DNA from: Blastococcus sp. TF02A-30 | Lineage (GTDB): Bacteria > Actinomycetota > Actinomycetes > Mycobacteriales > Geodermatophilaceae | Length of the DNA stretch: 64,000 nt | Direction: 5' to 3' | NCBI RefSeq assembly: GCF_003319185.1 | Contig: NZ_QOHJ01000007.1 | Span: 62,001-126,000, forward strand | Part shown: positions 1 to 11,317 of the stretch, one piece after another | Layout: each line of letters opens with the position of its first letter | How positions within the stretch are numbered: the first letter of the stretch is position 1 | Program-made: the position numbers and the translations under genes | The notes under the pieces: model-generated | What the model was told of the DNA's origin: nothing | The model's database searches: none | The model's input: only the letters and a program-made list of their open reading frames with translations

Positions 1-627
1 CTCGAAGAACGGACCGGTGAGCTCCACCCGGCGCAGTTCACCGCTCTCCGTCGCCACCGAGATGCGCGCCTGCACCGGCCGGCTCGGGTCCTCGCTGGTG
101 AGGATCTGCTCGACCAGGTCGCCGGGCAGGTCGGCGGTGACCTCGCGGACCACCTCGCCGTCGACCCGGCGCTCCTCCCCCAGCTCGGCCCGCTCGGCCT
201 CGGCCAGCAGCTGGGAGATCCCGGTCTCGGGATCGAGCAGCTCGCCGGGGTCGCCGAAGCCGAACTGCGCGGGGTCGATGACGCTGAACTCGGAGGTGAA
301 CGGCAGCATCGCGTAGACGGTGCCGTCCACCGAGACGACGTCCAGGTCGATGGTCGAGCCGAGCGCGGTCACCTGCAGCGTGCCCTCGAACGAGGCGGGC
401 CGGGCGACGTCGCCCTCTCCCCCGACCAGCTCCGTGCCGGTGTCCGGGGCGCCCTCGCTGTCCAGGACGAAGTGCAGCGTCTCGGCGTCGTCCAGGGCCT
501 GCTTGGCCCGCTCGAGCAGCTCGGTCGCGGACTCCTCGGGCTGGTCCTCGCCCTCGCAGCCGGCCAGGACCGGACCGGCGGTCAGCGCGAGGGCGAGCAG
601 CGGAACGGCCCGTCGGCGCAGCAGCAT
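1..627 (-). CDS. LppX/LprAFG-family lipoprotein, 3' part outside window
   Basis: The frame opens at the ATG at 627 and stays open for 209 codons to the window edge, so the C-terminus is missing. Residues 1-24 are a lipoprotein signal: three arginines, a hydrophobic core, and lipobox LAGC with the lipidated Cys at 24. The mature part (LLERAKQALDDAETLHFVLD, then a beta-rich stretch with VSVDGTVYAMLPF) resembles the LppX_LprAFG family. Family members carry lipids or triacylated lipoglycans across the actinobacterial periplasm. The specific ligand cannot be told from the sequence. No partner gene lies next to it except the MOSC gene, which reads the same way 64 nt upstream. Confidence 0.8.
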   Translation of the reverse strand, partial: MLLRRRAVPLLALALTAGPVLAGCEGEDQPEESATELLERAKQALDDAETLHFVLDSEGAPDTGTELVGGEGDVARPASFEGTLQVTALGSTIDLDVVSVDGTVYAMLPFTSEFSVIDPAQFGFGDPGELLDPETGISQLLAEAERAELGEERRVDGEVVREVTADLPGDLVEQILTSEDPSRPVQARISVATESGELRRVELTGPFFE

Positions 628-691
628 GGCGTCCTCCCCGTCGGCCGGGAGCTCCGGCGTACCGACGGCGGACAGTAGCGCGCCGCCCGCG

Positions 692-1368
692 TCAGCTCGC
701 GGCAGCGCTCCGGGCAGCGCTCCGGGCGGCGCTCCGCGCGGCGATCCGCGCGGCCAGCGTGGCCCGGTTGCGCTCGGGGAACGTGTCCAGCGCCGGTGCC
801 AGCTCCGCCACGCGGGACTTCTGCGTCGTCCAGGCGCGGAAGGTCAGCCCGACGGTCACACCGTGGTCGGGGCGGTGCACGACCTCGACGGCGTCCCCGG
901 CCCCGATGTCGCCGGTCTCCAGGACGCGCAGGTAGGCGCCGCTCGCGCCGCGCGCGGTGAACCGCTTGACCAGCTGGGGCTCGTCCCAGAACCGGGCGAA
1001 GTTGGCGCACGGGATCCGCGGCGCGGTGACCTCGAGCAGCGCCGTCCCGACCCGCCACCGCTCGCCGACGACGGCGCCGGTGAGGTCGACGCCCGTCGTC
1101 CGCAGGTTCTCGCCGAAGCGGCCCGGCGGCAGCTCGCGGCCGAGCTCGGCGATCCAGAAGTCGGCGTCCTCCTGGGCGAAGGCGTAGACCTGCTGGCCGT
1201 CGCCGCCGTGGTACTTGCGGTTGACCTGGACGTCGCCGTCCAGACCGGCCTCGCCGACGGCGACGCGGCCGCCCACCGGCCGCTTGTCGATGCCGCTGCG
1301 GTTCGGCTTCCGGTCGGGCAGCGGCAGCAGGTCCGCGCCCGAGACGCAGACCGCCTCGACCCGGGCGG

Positions 1369-1372
<4 letters not shown>
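692..1372 (-). CDS. MOSC domain-containing protein (YiiM-like)
   Basis: A 226-residue protein. It has the MOSC-fold signatures of the YiiM group: [16 protein letters not shown] near residues 52-67, GRFGENL near 84-90, and the Cys motif [12 protein letters not shown] near 119-130. The conserved Cys of MOSC proteins is thought to carry sulfur for molybdenum cofactor-dependent chemistry; the substrate here is unknown. The start overlaps the lepA stop codon in a GTGA junction, so translation is probably coupled. The last 20 residues are an AARS repeat encoded by a 12-bp tandem repeat and are not part of the domain. Confidence 0.85.
699..746 (-). repeat. 12-bp tandem repeat at the 3' end of the MOSC gene
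   Basis: Four imperfect copies of a 12-base unit (one reads CGGGCAGCGCTC on the plus strand) lie end to end just before the stop codon. They encode the repeated tetrapeptide AARS. The period keeps the frame, so copy number can change without disrupting the protein. Confidence 0.75.
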
Positions 1373-3198
<1,826 letters not shown>

Positions 3199-3418
3199 AG
3201 TGCCGCCATCGTCCCACGTCCTCGTTGCCGGTCGACCCACCGGCGTGCGGTGGTGTGCCGGGCGTCGCCGACCCGCGGGTTGGGGTGCCCGGCCGGACGC
3301 TGGTATCTTTGCAGGCCGGTCCGTGTGCGCGACGCCCTGCGTCGCCACTGCACGCGGACGCCGAACTTAGAACGACTGTCAGAAGTACTTCCTCCTGTCG
3401 AGACACCGAGGCTCACGC

Positions 3419-3679
3419 GTGGCGAACATCAAGTCCCAGATGAAGCGGATCAAGACCAACGAGAAGGCGCGTCAGCGCAACGTTGCCGTCAAGTCCGCCC
3501 TGAAGACGGCCGTCCGGCGGGTCCGCACGGCCGCCGAGGCCGGGGACGCCGCTGCTGCGACCGAGGCCATGAAGGACGCCAACAAGGCGCTCGACAAGGC
3601 CGCCAGCAAGGGCGTCATCCACAAGAACCAGGCCGCCAACCGCAAGTCGGGTCTGGCGAAGCTGACCGCCGGTCTCTGA
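3419..3679 (+). CDS. rpsT: 30S ribosomal protein bS20
   Basis: An 86-residue basic, almost wholly helical protein beginning [18 protein letters not shown], the canonical S20 N-terminus. It binds 16S rRNA in the small subunit. The start is GTG. It is transcribed alone, divergent from lepA and convergent with holA, and is followed by a strong hairpin. Length and sequence are normal for the family. Confidence 0.97.
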   Translation: MANIKSQMKRIKTNEKARQRNVAVKSALKTAVRRVRTAAEAGDAAAATEAMKDANKALDKAASKGVIHKNQAANRKSGLAKLTAGL

Positions 3680-3712
3680 TCCGGCCGCCGCGCCCTCGCG
3701 GCGCGGTCGTCG

Positions 3713-3750
3713 AACGAGCCCCCTGTCCCAGCCGGGACCGGGGGCTCGTT
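3713..3750. terminator. Bidirectional terminator between rpsT and holA
   Basis: An 11-bp perfect stem (AACGAGCCCCC paired with GGGGGCTCGTT) with a partly paired interior lies between the two convergent stop codons. It can serve either strand; on the plus strand it ends in GTTCG rather than a long T run. Confidence 0.75.
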
Positions 3751-3772
3751 CGCGTTCCGGGGGTGCCGGGGG

Positions 3773-4774
3773 TCAGCGGCCGGCGACCCGGCCGCGGCCC
3801 GTCTCGGCGCGGATGGCGACGATGCGGCGCACGGCGCGCTCGAGGGCGTAGTCCGCGCTCGCCGCGGCGCCCTTCACATCGGCGTTGAGCTCGGCGGTCA
3901 CCCGCATGGCCTGCTGCAGCCCGTCGATGCTCCAGCCGCGCGACTGGGACTGGGCCTTCTTGACCTTCCAGGGCGGCATCTTGAGCGTGCGGGCCAGCTC
4001 GCCGGGGTTGGTGGAGCTCAGCGAGCTCACGCGGGCGGCGGTCCGGACGCCGTCGGCGATCGCATCGGCGATGAGCACGTGCGCGACACCGCGCTGCAGC
4101 GCCCAGCGCAGCGTCTCCAGGGAGCCCTGCCGGTCGCCGACCAGCACCCGCTCGGCGACGGTGAACCCGGTGACCTCGGCCTGCCCGCGGTGGAACCGGG
4201 CGACGGCGTCGGCGTCGATGGAGCCGCCGAAGTCCGACACCAGCTGGCCGGCGGCTGCGGAGAGCGCCCGGAGGTCGTTGCCGACCGCCTCGACGAGCGC
4301 GCTCACCGCGTCGGCGGTGATCCGCCCGCCGAAGGTCCGGACCTCGTTGCGCACGAAGGCCATGCGGTCGCCTGCGGAGCTGATCTTCGGGCACTCGTCG
4401 ACGGCGGCCCCGGCGGTGGTGAAGGCCTTGACCAGGGCCTCGTTCCGCTTCCCACCGCCGTGCACGAGCACGAGCGTGATGTCGGGGTCGGGGTCCTTGG
4501 CGTAGGCGGTGAGCGCGTCGGCGAGCGCGCCGGCGGCCTCGTGCACGCCGACGACGACCACCAGCCGGTGACCGCCGAACAGCGAGGGGGCCAGCACGTC
4601 GGCCAGCTGCCCCACCGGCAGGCCCTGGGCGGCCAGTTCGTGCAGCTCGGCGTCGGGGTGGCGGTCGAGGACGGCGGACCGCACCGCGGAGACCGCGCGC
4701 GACCTCAGCAGCTCCTCCTCGCCGTGGACGACGCGCAGCCGCGACGTGGGCGGCACGGCAGCAGCGGCAGGCAC
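3773..4774 (-). CDS. holA: DNA polymerase III delta subunit
   Basis: A 333-residue protein starting at the GTG at 4774. After a short leader comes LRVVHGEEELLRSRAV, the HolA N-terminal AAA+-like region without a functional Walker A. The three-domain clamp-loader layout follows, ending in the helical collar with LKMPPWKVKKAQ. Delta opens the beta clamp during clamp loading. The gene lies 3' of comEC on the same strand, as in most actinobacteria. It overlaps an anomalous extension of the comEC frame, but this frame clearly carries the recognisable protein. Confidence 0.93.
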   Translation of the reverse strand: MPAAAAVPPTSRLRVVHGEEELLRSRAVSAVRSAVLDRHPDAELHELAAQGLPVGQLADVLAPSLFGGHRLVVVVGVHEAAGALADALTAYAKDPDPDITLVLVHGGGKRNEALVKAFTTAGAAVDECPKISSAGDRMAFVRNEVRTFGGRITADAVSALVEAVGNDLRALSAAAGQLVSDFGGSIDADAVARFHRGQAEVTGFTVAERVLVGDRQGSLETLRWALQRGVAHVLIADAIADGVRTAARVSSLSSTNPGELARTLKMPPWKVKKAQSQSRGWSIDGLQQAMRVTAELNADVKGAAASADYALERAVRRIVAIRAETGRGRVAGR

Positions 4775-4786
4775 CCCTGCATGGTG

Positions 4787-7151
4787 TCACGCGGTACCGA
4801 CGGCCCCGGGACGCTCGCCTCCACCGTCCGCGGACGGCGATCCCCCACGACCGCCGCGTGCCGGAGACCGCGACGTCGCCCTCCCGGTCGGTCCGGTGCA
4901 CGCGCACGCCGTCCCTGGTCAGCGCGGCGAGCAGGCTGGGGGCCGGGTGCCCGTAGGTGTTGTCGGCACCGACGGAGACGAGCGCGACGCGGGCACCGGT
5001 GGCCGCCAGGAAGCCGGCGTCGAAGTCCGCGCTGCCGTGGTGCGGAACCTTCAGCACGTCCGCGCTCAGGTCGAGGTCCGAGCGCTCCAGCCGCGCCTCC
5101 GCCTCGGCTCCCAGGTCGCCCGTGAGCAGCACCCGGACGCCGGACATCGTCGCCCGCACGACGAGTGACAGGTCGTTCGGTTCGGCCCCGGCGGTCGCGC
5201 GTTCCGGCGCGGGCGCGAGCACCTCGAGCCCCACGCCGCCGACCTGGCGCCGGTCCCCCGGTACGAGCACCTCCCGCCGCGCCCCGGTGCCCCGCAGCGT
5301 GGCGACGAGCTCGGAGGCCCGGTCGTCCGCGGGCGACAGCGTGCCGGTCGCGACCGTCCCGACGTCCCGGCCCGCGAGGGCCCCGGCCAACCCGGCGACG
5401 TGGTCGGCGTCCAGGTGCGACAGCAGCACCAGGGGCAGCCGGTCGACGCCGAGGCGGTCCAGGCAGCGGTCCACCGCGGCGACGTCCGGGCCCGCGTCCA
5501 CGAGCACCGCCTCGCCCGCTGCCGTGGGCAGCACGAGGGCGTCCCCCTGACCGACGTCGCAGGCCACCAGCAGGGTCGACGGCGGCGGCCAGCCGCGCAC
5601 GCCCTGCCGCACCGGCCAGCCCACCAGGACGACGCCGGCCAGCACGGCCACCGCCAGGACCCGGAGCCGGCGGTACCGCCACAGCGCCCAGCCGGCGCCC
5701 AGCAGCAGCACGGTGAGCACGGCGGCCCCGCGCACCCCGGCCGGCCAGGCAGCCGTGGCGTCCGGCAGACCCGCGGCTCGCTCGGCGACGAGGACCAGCC
5801 AGCGGGTCGGCCACCCCGCGGCCCGGACCAGCGCGTCGCCGAGCGGAGGCAGCACGGCCACGACCGCGGTGCCCAGCAGGCCGAGCACCGTGGCCGGGGG
5901 CACGGCCGGCGCGGCCAGCAGGTTCGCCGGCAGCGCCACGAGGCTGACCGTCCCCGACAGCGCCGCCACGAGCGGAGCGGTCGCCATCCCGGCCGCTGCG
6001 CTCACCGCGATCGCGTCGGCGACCGGCGTCGGCCAGCCGCGGAGGCGCAACGACCGGGACCAGCCGGGGGCGAGCAGGACGATCGCCGCCGTGGCCACGA
6101 CGGACAGGGCGAAGCCCGGCTCCCGGGCGAGCCGCGGCTCGACCAGCAGCAGGACGACCACCGCGGCGGCCAGCGCCGGGACCGCGGCCCGCACCCGCCC
6201 GGTGGCCAGCGCGAGCAGGGTGACCGCACCCATCGCCGCCGCCCGCAGCACGCTGGGCTCCGGCCCGGCCAGGCCGACGAAGGCCCCCAACCCCAGCAAC
6301 GCGACCACCGCCTGCACCCGTCGGTCCACCGCGCGCCGGCGCAGCGGCCACACGACCGCCGCCAGGACGATGGCGACGTTGGCCCCGGAGACCGCGGTCA
6401 GGTGCGCCAGCCCGGCGCGCTCGAAGTCCGTCTCGAGCGCCGGGTCCAACCCACTGGTGTCCCCGACGACGAGCCCCGGAAGGAGACCCGCCGGGCGGGG
6501 GGCCATGGTCCGCGAGGCAGAGGCCGCCAGCGCCGTCCTGAGGTCGGCAGCCACCCGCTGCCACGCCCCGGGACCACCGACCAGCTCGGGCGGCCCGCGG
6601 GCGGACAGGACGGCGACCGCGTCGTCGCCCGCAGCGGGCTCGCTCGCCGCGGCCCGGACCCGGACCTCCGTCCCGGCGACCAGCCCGTCCCAGCCGCGTG
6701 CGGGGGCGAACAGCAGCACCGCCGCATCGGCTGCGGTTGCTTCCGGCCGCTCCAGCGCCACGACGGTCGCGTCGGCGACCACCCGCGGTTCGGCCGCACC
6801 GCCGCCCAGCACCCGGGGAGCGCCGTCGAGGCGCAGCCGCACCTGCACCACCCGCTCGTCCAGCGCGGGACCGCGCAGCGGCGAACCCTCCCGCGCGGAG
6901 GTGCGCACCGCTCCCGCCGCCGACGTGACGACGAGGCCGGCCAGCACCGCCAGGGCCACGGTCACGCCGGCACCCGGTCGTCGGCGCAGCAGGAGCGCGA
7001 CGACCACGGCCCCGCCGCCCACGAGCACCAGGGCCGCGGCCGGCAGGTGCGGGGCGACGAGGGTGAGCGCCCACACCCCGGCCGCCACCGGGACCAGCCG
7101 GAGGTCGATCCACGACCAGCGGCCCGCCGCTGCGCGCTGCACGGCGGTCAC
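4787..7151 (-). CDS. comEC: ComEC/Rec2 DNA-uptake channel, C-terminal frame uncertain
   Basis: About 780 residues are recognisable. There are N-terminal membrane segments (residues 15-90), a soluble OB-like part, and the ComEC competence core with HLTAVSGANVAIV. A second membrane block follows, then a metallo-beta-lactamase-like domain (CDVGQGDALVL; LSHLDADHVAGL; KVPHHGSADF). It is predicted to translocate single-stranded DNA across the membrane. The start codon overlaps the comEA stop (GTGA). The reading frame does not stop at the natural end: it runs on to 3615 through holA in another frame. A stop at 4787-4789 in the holA frame would close the protein after a single one-base shift, so I end the gene there. 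Confidence 0.8.
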
Positions 7152-8008
7152 ACCGTCACCAGCCCGGAGAGCTCCGCGAACAGCGTGGGGCCGATACCCG
7201 GCACGTCGTCCAGCTCCTCCACGCTCCGGAAGGGCCCCTGTTCCGTCCGGTGCGCGACGATGCGTTGCGCCAGCACGGGGCCGATCCCCGGCAGCTCGTC
7301 CAGCTCGTCCACGGTCGCGGTGTTCAGGTCGACGAGCCCGCCCCCGGCGCCCTGCTGAGCCGGGGCGTCGGAACCGCCCCCGTTCGACGCGCCGGGGAGG
7401 CCGACGGCGATCTGCTGCCCGTCGCTGAGCACCGCAGCGAGGTTGACCGACGCCGGGTCGGCCTCCGGCAGGAGACCCCCGGCCGCCGCGATCGCGTCCG
7501 CCACGCGGGCTCCCGCGGGCACGCTGACCAACCCGGGACGGGCGACCGACCCGACCACCGACACCACGACGACGTCGGACGTGCCCGCTGCCTCACCCAC
7601 CGGCGGCGCGGCCGACGTCTCGGCCTCGACGTGCGCCCCCTCCTCCGGTGCCGGTTGCACACGGGGTCGGTCCAGCCAGGTCCACCCCACCAGCAGGAGC
7701 GCCGCCAGCGCCGCGGCGATCCAGAGCGAGCGCGCGCCGGGGTGGCCCGGATCCCAGCGGGCGGTGCGGCCCGGGGACCGGTGGCGGCCGATCCCCTCCG
7801 GGAGGCCCGTTCCGGCGACGGGCTCGTCGAGGACCTGCCGGTCCGCCCCTGCCGACCCGTCCGTGAGCACCGGCCAGGTCTCCGGGTCGTCGTCGGGCAG
7901 CCAGCCGGCGCCCGGGTCGTCCCGGTCGGCACCGACCTCGGCCAGGAGGGCGCGCAGCCGGGCACGGATGACGTCCGCGTCGTCGGCTCTGCGGGCGGGA
8001 GGTCGCAC
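7148..8008 (-). CDS. comEA: ComEA-like helix-hairpin-helix DNA-binding protein
   Basis: 286 residues from the GTG at 8008. The longer open frame upstream lies inside degV and is not coding-like. Order of parts: a charged cytoplasmic N-terminus, one transmembrane helix (SLWIAAALAALLLVGWTWL), a SLBB-type domain (VVSVVGSVARPGLVSVPAG), a Gly/Gln-rich linker, and a C-terminal HhH pair (LNTATVDELDELPGIGPVLA; LDDVPGIGPTL). The protein should bind double-stranded DNA outside the membrane and pass it to ComEC, encoded immediately downstream. Confidence 0.9.
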   Translation of the reverse strand: MRPPARRADDADVIRARLRALLAEVGADRDDPGAGWLPDDDPETWPVLTDGSAGADRQVLDEPVAGTGLPEGIGRHRSPGRTARWDPGHPGARSLWIAAALAALLLVGWTWLDRPRVQPAPEEGAHVEAETSAAPPVGEAAGTSDVVVVSVVGSVARPGLVSVPAGARVADAIAAAGGLLPEADPASVNLAAVLSDGQQIAVGLPGASNGGGSDAPAQQGAGGGLVDLNTATVDELDELPGIGPVLAQRIVAHRTEQGPFRSVEELDDVPGIGPTLFAELSGLVTV

Positions 8009-8141
8009 CCGTCGGACGCTAGGGAGCTGCGCCGGGCCCCGGCGTCGTCGGATCCGAGCTGTGGACGGCCGGCCGCCTGTGGACGGCCCGGCCCTCTCGG
8101 GCGCCGCGGCGGGGCACCCTGCCGCCGTGCCCTGCGGTCCG

Positions 8142-9032
8142 TCAGCCCTCCGCCGCCTCCTGCGGTTCTTCCTGCGCGCCGTCCTCCGCGGCCGGCGACA
8201 CCACGACGCCCACCGCGCCGGGCCCGACGTGCGCGCCGATCGCCGCACCGAGTTCGCTGACGTGCAGCTCCCGGATCCCCGGCACCCGCTCGCGCAGCTC
8301 GGCGGCCAGCCGCTCGGCCCGCTCGGGCGCGGCCAGGTGGTGCACGGCGAGCGAGACGCCGCCGTCGCCGGCCGCCTCGACGGCGCGCTGCACCAGCCGG
8401 TTGAGCGCCCGCGCCGAGGTGCGGACCTTCTCCAGCGGGACGACCCGGCCGTCGAGGACGTGGAGCACCGGCTTGACCGCGAGCGCCGATCCGAGGATCG
8501 CCGCGGCCGAGCCGATCCGGCCCCCACGGCGCAGGTGCTCCAGGGTGTCGACGACGAACAGCGTGCGCGTGCGGGCAGCCGTCCGCCGGGCCTCCTCGGC
8601 GACGGCGTCGACGTCGGCTCCCTCGGCGGCCGCGCGAGCGGCGGCCAGCACGGCGAAGCCGCTGCCCATCGCCGCCGACCGCGAGTCGACCACCTTCACG
8701 ACGTGCTCCCCCACCTGGGAGGCCGCCAGCCGCGCCGCGTCCCAGGTACCCGACAGCTCCGAGGACAGGTGGATGGAGACGAGCCGGTCCGCGCCCGCGT
8801 CGAGGACACGGCGGTAGGTGGCGACGAAGTCCCCCGGTGTCGGCCGCGACGTGGAGACGTGACCTCCGCGCGCGGACAGGGCGCGTGCGACGTCGTCGGG
8901 TGCGACGTCCTGCCCTTCCCGCCCGGATCGGCCGGCCAGGACCACGTAGAGCGGCACCACCTCGATGCCGTAGCCCGCGATGACGTCCGCGGGCAGGTAG
9001 GCCGTCGAATCGGTGACGACGGCGACAGGCAC
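8142..9032 (-). CDS. DegV family fatty-acid-binding protein
   Basis: A 296-residue DegV protein. The N-terminal motif is VAVVTDSTAYLP, and the fatty-acid pocket motifs are HVSTSRPTPGDF and SIHLSSELSGTW. DegV proteins bind a single fatty acid; in Firmicutes they act as FakB partners of a fatty-acid kinase. No kinase gene lies nearby. A TAGCCT hexamer six bases before the GTG suggests a leaderless message. Confidence 0.9.
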   Translation of the reverse strand: MPVAVVTDSTAYLPADVIAGYGIEVVPLYVVLAGRSGREGQDVAPDDVARALSARGGHVSTSRPTPGDFVATYRRVLDAGADRLVSIHLSSELSGTWDAARLAASQVGEHVVKVVDSRSAAMGSGFAVLAAARAAAEGADVDAVAEEARRTAARTRTLFVVDTLEHLRRGGRIGSAAAILGSALAVKPVLHVLDGRVVPLEKVRTSARALNRLVQRAVEAAGDGGVSLAVHHLAAPERAERLAAELRERVPGIRELHVSELGAAIGAHVGPGAVGVVVSPAAEDGAQEEPQEAAEG

Positions 9033-9112
9033 GCGGCGAGGCTAGCCCGAGGGTGCGTCCGCCTGACGGGCGCACACCGCAGCGCGCCCCTCCCCGCCCC
9101 GCGGGGAGCGGC

Positions 9113-9838
9113 TCAGAGAACCGCGTCCGCGTCGGCTGCGGGAGCGCCTTCCTCCGGCGATGCGCCCGCGGGCACGGCCGCCCCGTTCCCGGTGGGGGCC
9201 GGTGCGGCGGTCCCGTCGGACGACGGCGCCGCGCTGTTGTGCCGCAGCACCCGCCACCGCCCCGAGTGCTCGAGGAGCTCGGTCCACGCGCAGTTGCCCA
9301 GGGGGCCGAACAGCCGACGCTGGTCGGGGGCCAGGCCCAGCAGCCGCTCGAGCAGCCGGCCGCTCGTCCCGCCGTGGCTGACGACGACGGCGACGGGCGC
9401 CGGCGGGAGGTCGACGAGTGCGGCGAACGCGCGCTCGGCGACGGCCTCGGCCTCCTCGCCGCCGCGACCCCGCACCGGGCGGCCGGCCAGCCAGTCGGCG
9501 AACTGGTCGGGGTACCGGTCGGCCACCTCGTCGCGGGTCAGGCCCTCCCAGCTGCCCATGCCGTGCTCGCGCAGCCGCGGGTCGTGCCGCACGCCCACGC
9601 CCAGGAGCGTGGCGAGCGCGGCGGCGGTGTCGGCCGCACGGCTCAGGTCGCTGGAGACGACGACGGCGTCGCCGTCCAGCCGGGCCGACTCCACCAGGTG
9701 CGGCGCCGACTCGACGGCCTGCCGCCGGCCGACCGCGTCGAGCGGCGGGTCCATCCGGCCCTGGAACCGACCGGCGGCGTTCCACTCGGTCCGGCCGTGG
9801 CGCCAGAGCACCAGCCGGGAGACCGGCAGCGGCGTCAC
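9113..9838 (-). CDS. Histidine phosphatase family (phosphoglycerate mutase-like) protein
   Basis: 241 residues. The catalytic RHG motif sits in LVLWRHGRTEWN near residue 14, with the second catalytic His in VVVSHGGTSGRLLERLL. This is a branch-1 histidine phosphatase. Proteins at this locus in actinobacteria are often annotated as phosphoglycerate mutase or glucosyl-3-phosphoglycerate phosphatase; the substrate cannot be assigned here. The start overlaps the rsfS stop (GTGA), giving the operon nadD-rsfS-phosphatase. Confidence 0.88.
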   Translation of the reverse strand: MTPLPVSRLVLWRHGRTEWNAAGRFQGRMDPPLDAVGRRQAVESAPHLVESARLDGDAVVVSSDLSRAADTAAALATLLGVGVRHDPRLREHGMGSWEGLTRDEVADRYPDQFADWLAGRPVRGRGGEEAEAVAERAFAALVDLPPAPVAVVVSHGGTSGRLLERLLGLAPDQRRLFGPLGNCAWTELLEHSGRWRVLRHNSAAPSSDGTAAPAPTGNGAAVPAGASPEEGAPAADADAVL

Positions 9839-10290
9839 CGGGCCGACGGGTCGGCCGCGCCGCTGTCGGGTGCCGCACCCTCCGCGGGGGCCTCCGCGGG
9901 GGTCTCCGCGGTGCCGGCCTCCGCCGGGGCGGCGCGGTCGACGAACGGGATGACCGGGCAGTCCTTCCAGAGCCGCTCGAGGGCGTAGTAGGCGCGTTCC
10001 TCGGCGTGCTGCACGTGGACGACGACGTCGACGAAGTCCAGCAGCACCCAGCGGGCCTCGCTGACACCCTCGCGGCGGACGGGCTTCACGCCGTGCTCGC
10101 GCAGCCGCTCCTCCACCTCGTCGACGATGGACTGCACCTGGCGCTCGCTCGGCGCGGAGGCCAGCACGAAGGCGTCGGTGATGGCCAGCCGCTCGCTCAC
10201 GTCGACGATCGACACGTCGGTGGCGAGCTTGTCGGCTGCGGCCTGGGCGGCGATGAGCGCGGTCTCCCGCGCCTCGGCGGAGGCGGTCAT
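9835..10290 (-). CDS. rsfS: Ribosomal silencing factor RsfS
   Basis: 151 residues from the ATG at 10290, which is preceded by the strong site AGGAGGT. The core ([20 protein letters not shown] and [19 protein letters not shown]) is the RsfS/YbeB fold, which binds uL14 and blocks subunit joining when nutrients are scarce. The Ala/Glu/Pro-rich tail after residue 125 is an actinobacterial addition. It overlaps both neighbours by four bases, so the three genes are probably translationally coupled. Confidence 0.93.
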   Translation of the reverse strand: MTASAEARETALIAAQAAADKLATDVSIVDVSERLAITDAFVLASAPSERQVQSIVDEVEERLREHGVKPVRREGVSEARWVLLDFVDVVVHVQHAEERAYYALERLWKDCPVIPFVDRAAPAEAGTAETPAEAPAEGAAPDSGAADPSAR

Positions 10291-11042
10291 CGGGGCACCT
10301 CCTGGAGGTGGGGTCGGGGGTCGGAGTCGTCGTCGGGAGGTGCGGCAGCGGGCCGGGTGCCCGGCGGGGGCCGGTCGTACGTGGGCCGGTCGCCGGACGG
10401 ACGGCCCTCGCGTTCCTGCGCGCTCACCAGCGCGCCGGGAGCGCGGCGGCGGCTGCCCTCCCGGTACAGCCCCCGCTTCTCGATGTACTGGACCACGCCG
10501 TCGGGCACCAGGTACCAGACCGGCATGCCGCGACCCACGCGGTCGCGGCAGTCGCTGGAGCTGATGGCCAGGGCGGGGATCTCGACCAGGCTGACGTTGC
10601 GGCTCGGCAGGTGCGAGTCGGCCAGCGGGTACCCGGGCCGGGTCACCCCGATGAAGTGCGCCAGCTCGAAGCACCGGTCACCGTCGCGCCAGGTCATGAT
10701 CTGCGCGAGGGCGTCGGCGCCGGTGATGAAGAACAGCTCCGCGTCGGGGCGCTGCTGCCGGAGGTCGGTCAGGGTGTCGATCGTGTAGGTCGGCCCACCG
10801 CGGTCGATGTCCACCCGGCTCACGGAGAAGCGCGGGTTGGACGCCGTCGCGATGACCGTCATCAGGTAGCGGTCCTCGGCCGGCGACACCTGGCGCTCGC
10901 TCTTCTGCCAGGGCTGGCCGGTCGGCACGAACACGACCTCGTCGAGCCCGAAGAGCCCGGCGACCTCGCTCGCCGCCACGAGGTGCCCGTGGTGGATGGG
11001 GTCGAACGTTCCACCCATCACGCCGATGCGGCCGCCAGTCAC
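10287..11042 (-). CDS. nadD: Nicotinate-nucleotide adenylyltransferase
   Basis: 251 residues from the GTG at 11042. The nucleotidyltransferase signature is [15 protein letters not shown] (residues 7-21), and the second motif [10 protein letters not shown] stands where ISST.IR is usual. It makes nicotinic acid adenine dinucleotide in NAD synthesis. The last 50 residues are a Pro/Arg/Asp-rich tail beyond the normal family length. TACCCT six bases before the GTG suggests leaderless translation. First gene of the nadD-rsfS-phosphatase operon. Confidence 0.94.
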   Translation of the reverse strand: MTGGRIGVMGGTFDPIHHGHLVAASEVAGLFGLDEVVFVPTGQPWQKSERQVSPAEDRYLMTVIATASNPRFSVSRVDIDRGGPTYTIDTLTDLRQQRPDAELFFITGADALAQIMTWRDGDRCFELAHFIGVTRPGYPLADSHLPSRNVSLVEIPALAISSSDCRDRVGRGMPVWYLVPDGVVQYIEKRGLYREGSRRRAPGALVSAQEREGRPSGDRPTYDRPPPGTRPAAAPPDDDSDPRPHLQEVPR

Positions 11043-11207
11043 CGAACGAGGGTATCCGGGCCCGCCGGAACCGGCCCCGACGGACCGGCTCCGGCCGCGG
11101 GAAGGGCGGAACCGCGTCGCTCGCGACGGGTGCCGCCTCCCGCTGCGACCGGCTCCCCCGTGCAGCCGGTCACGGACCCGCCCGCGCCTTCGCGGTTCGG
11201 ACGGTGC

Positions 11208-11233
11208 CGGTGCCGGCTGCGTCGCCGGCACCG
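11208..11233. terminator. Hairpin downstream of the VWA gene
   Basis: A 10-bp perfect stem (CGGTGCCGGC with GCCGGCACCG) and six-base loop in the 275-bp space between the VWA gene and nadD. Probably ends the moxR-VWA transcript. No U-tract is visible, and nothing else was recognised in this space. Confidence 0.5.
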
Positions 11234-11317
11234 CGCTGACCAACGGATCGGTGCCGTACCGGGTTACGCCGGGGCACGGGAAAACTGCTGTGGGCGTCCG
11301 CACACGCCCCGGACGTT

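Noticed and set aside
4705..7113. An 802-codon alternative minus-strand frame over comEC
   Set aside because: Arg/Gly/Ala-rich without membrane helices; the ComEC frame carries the real motifs.
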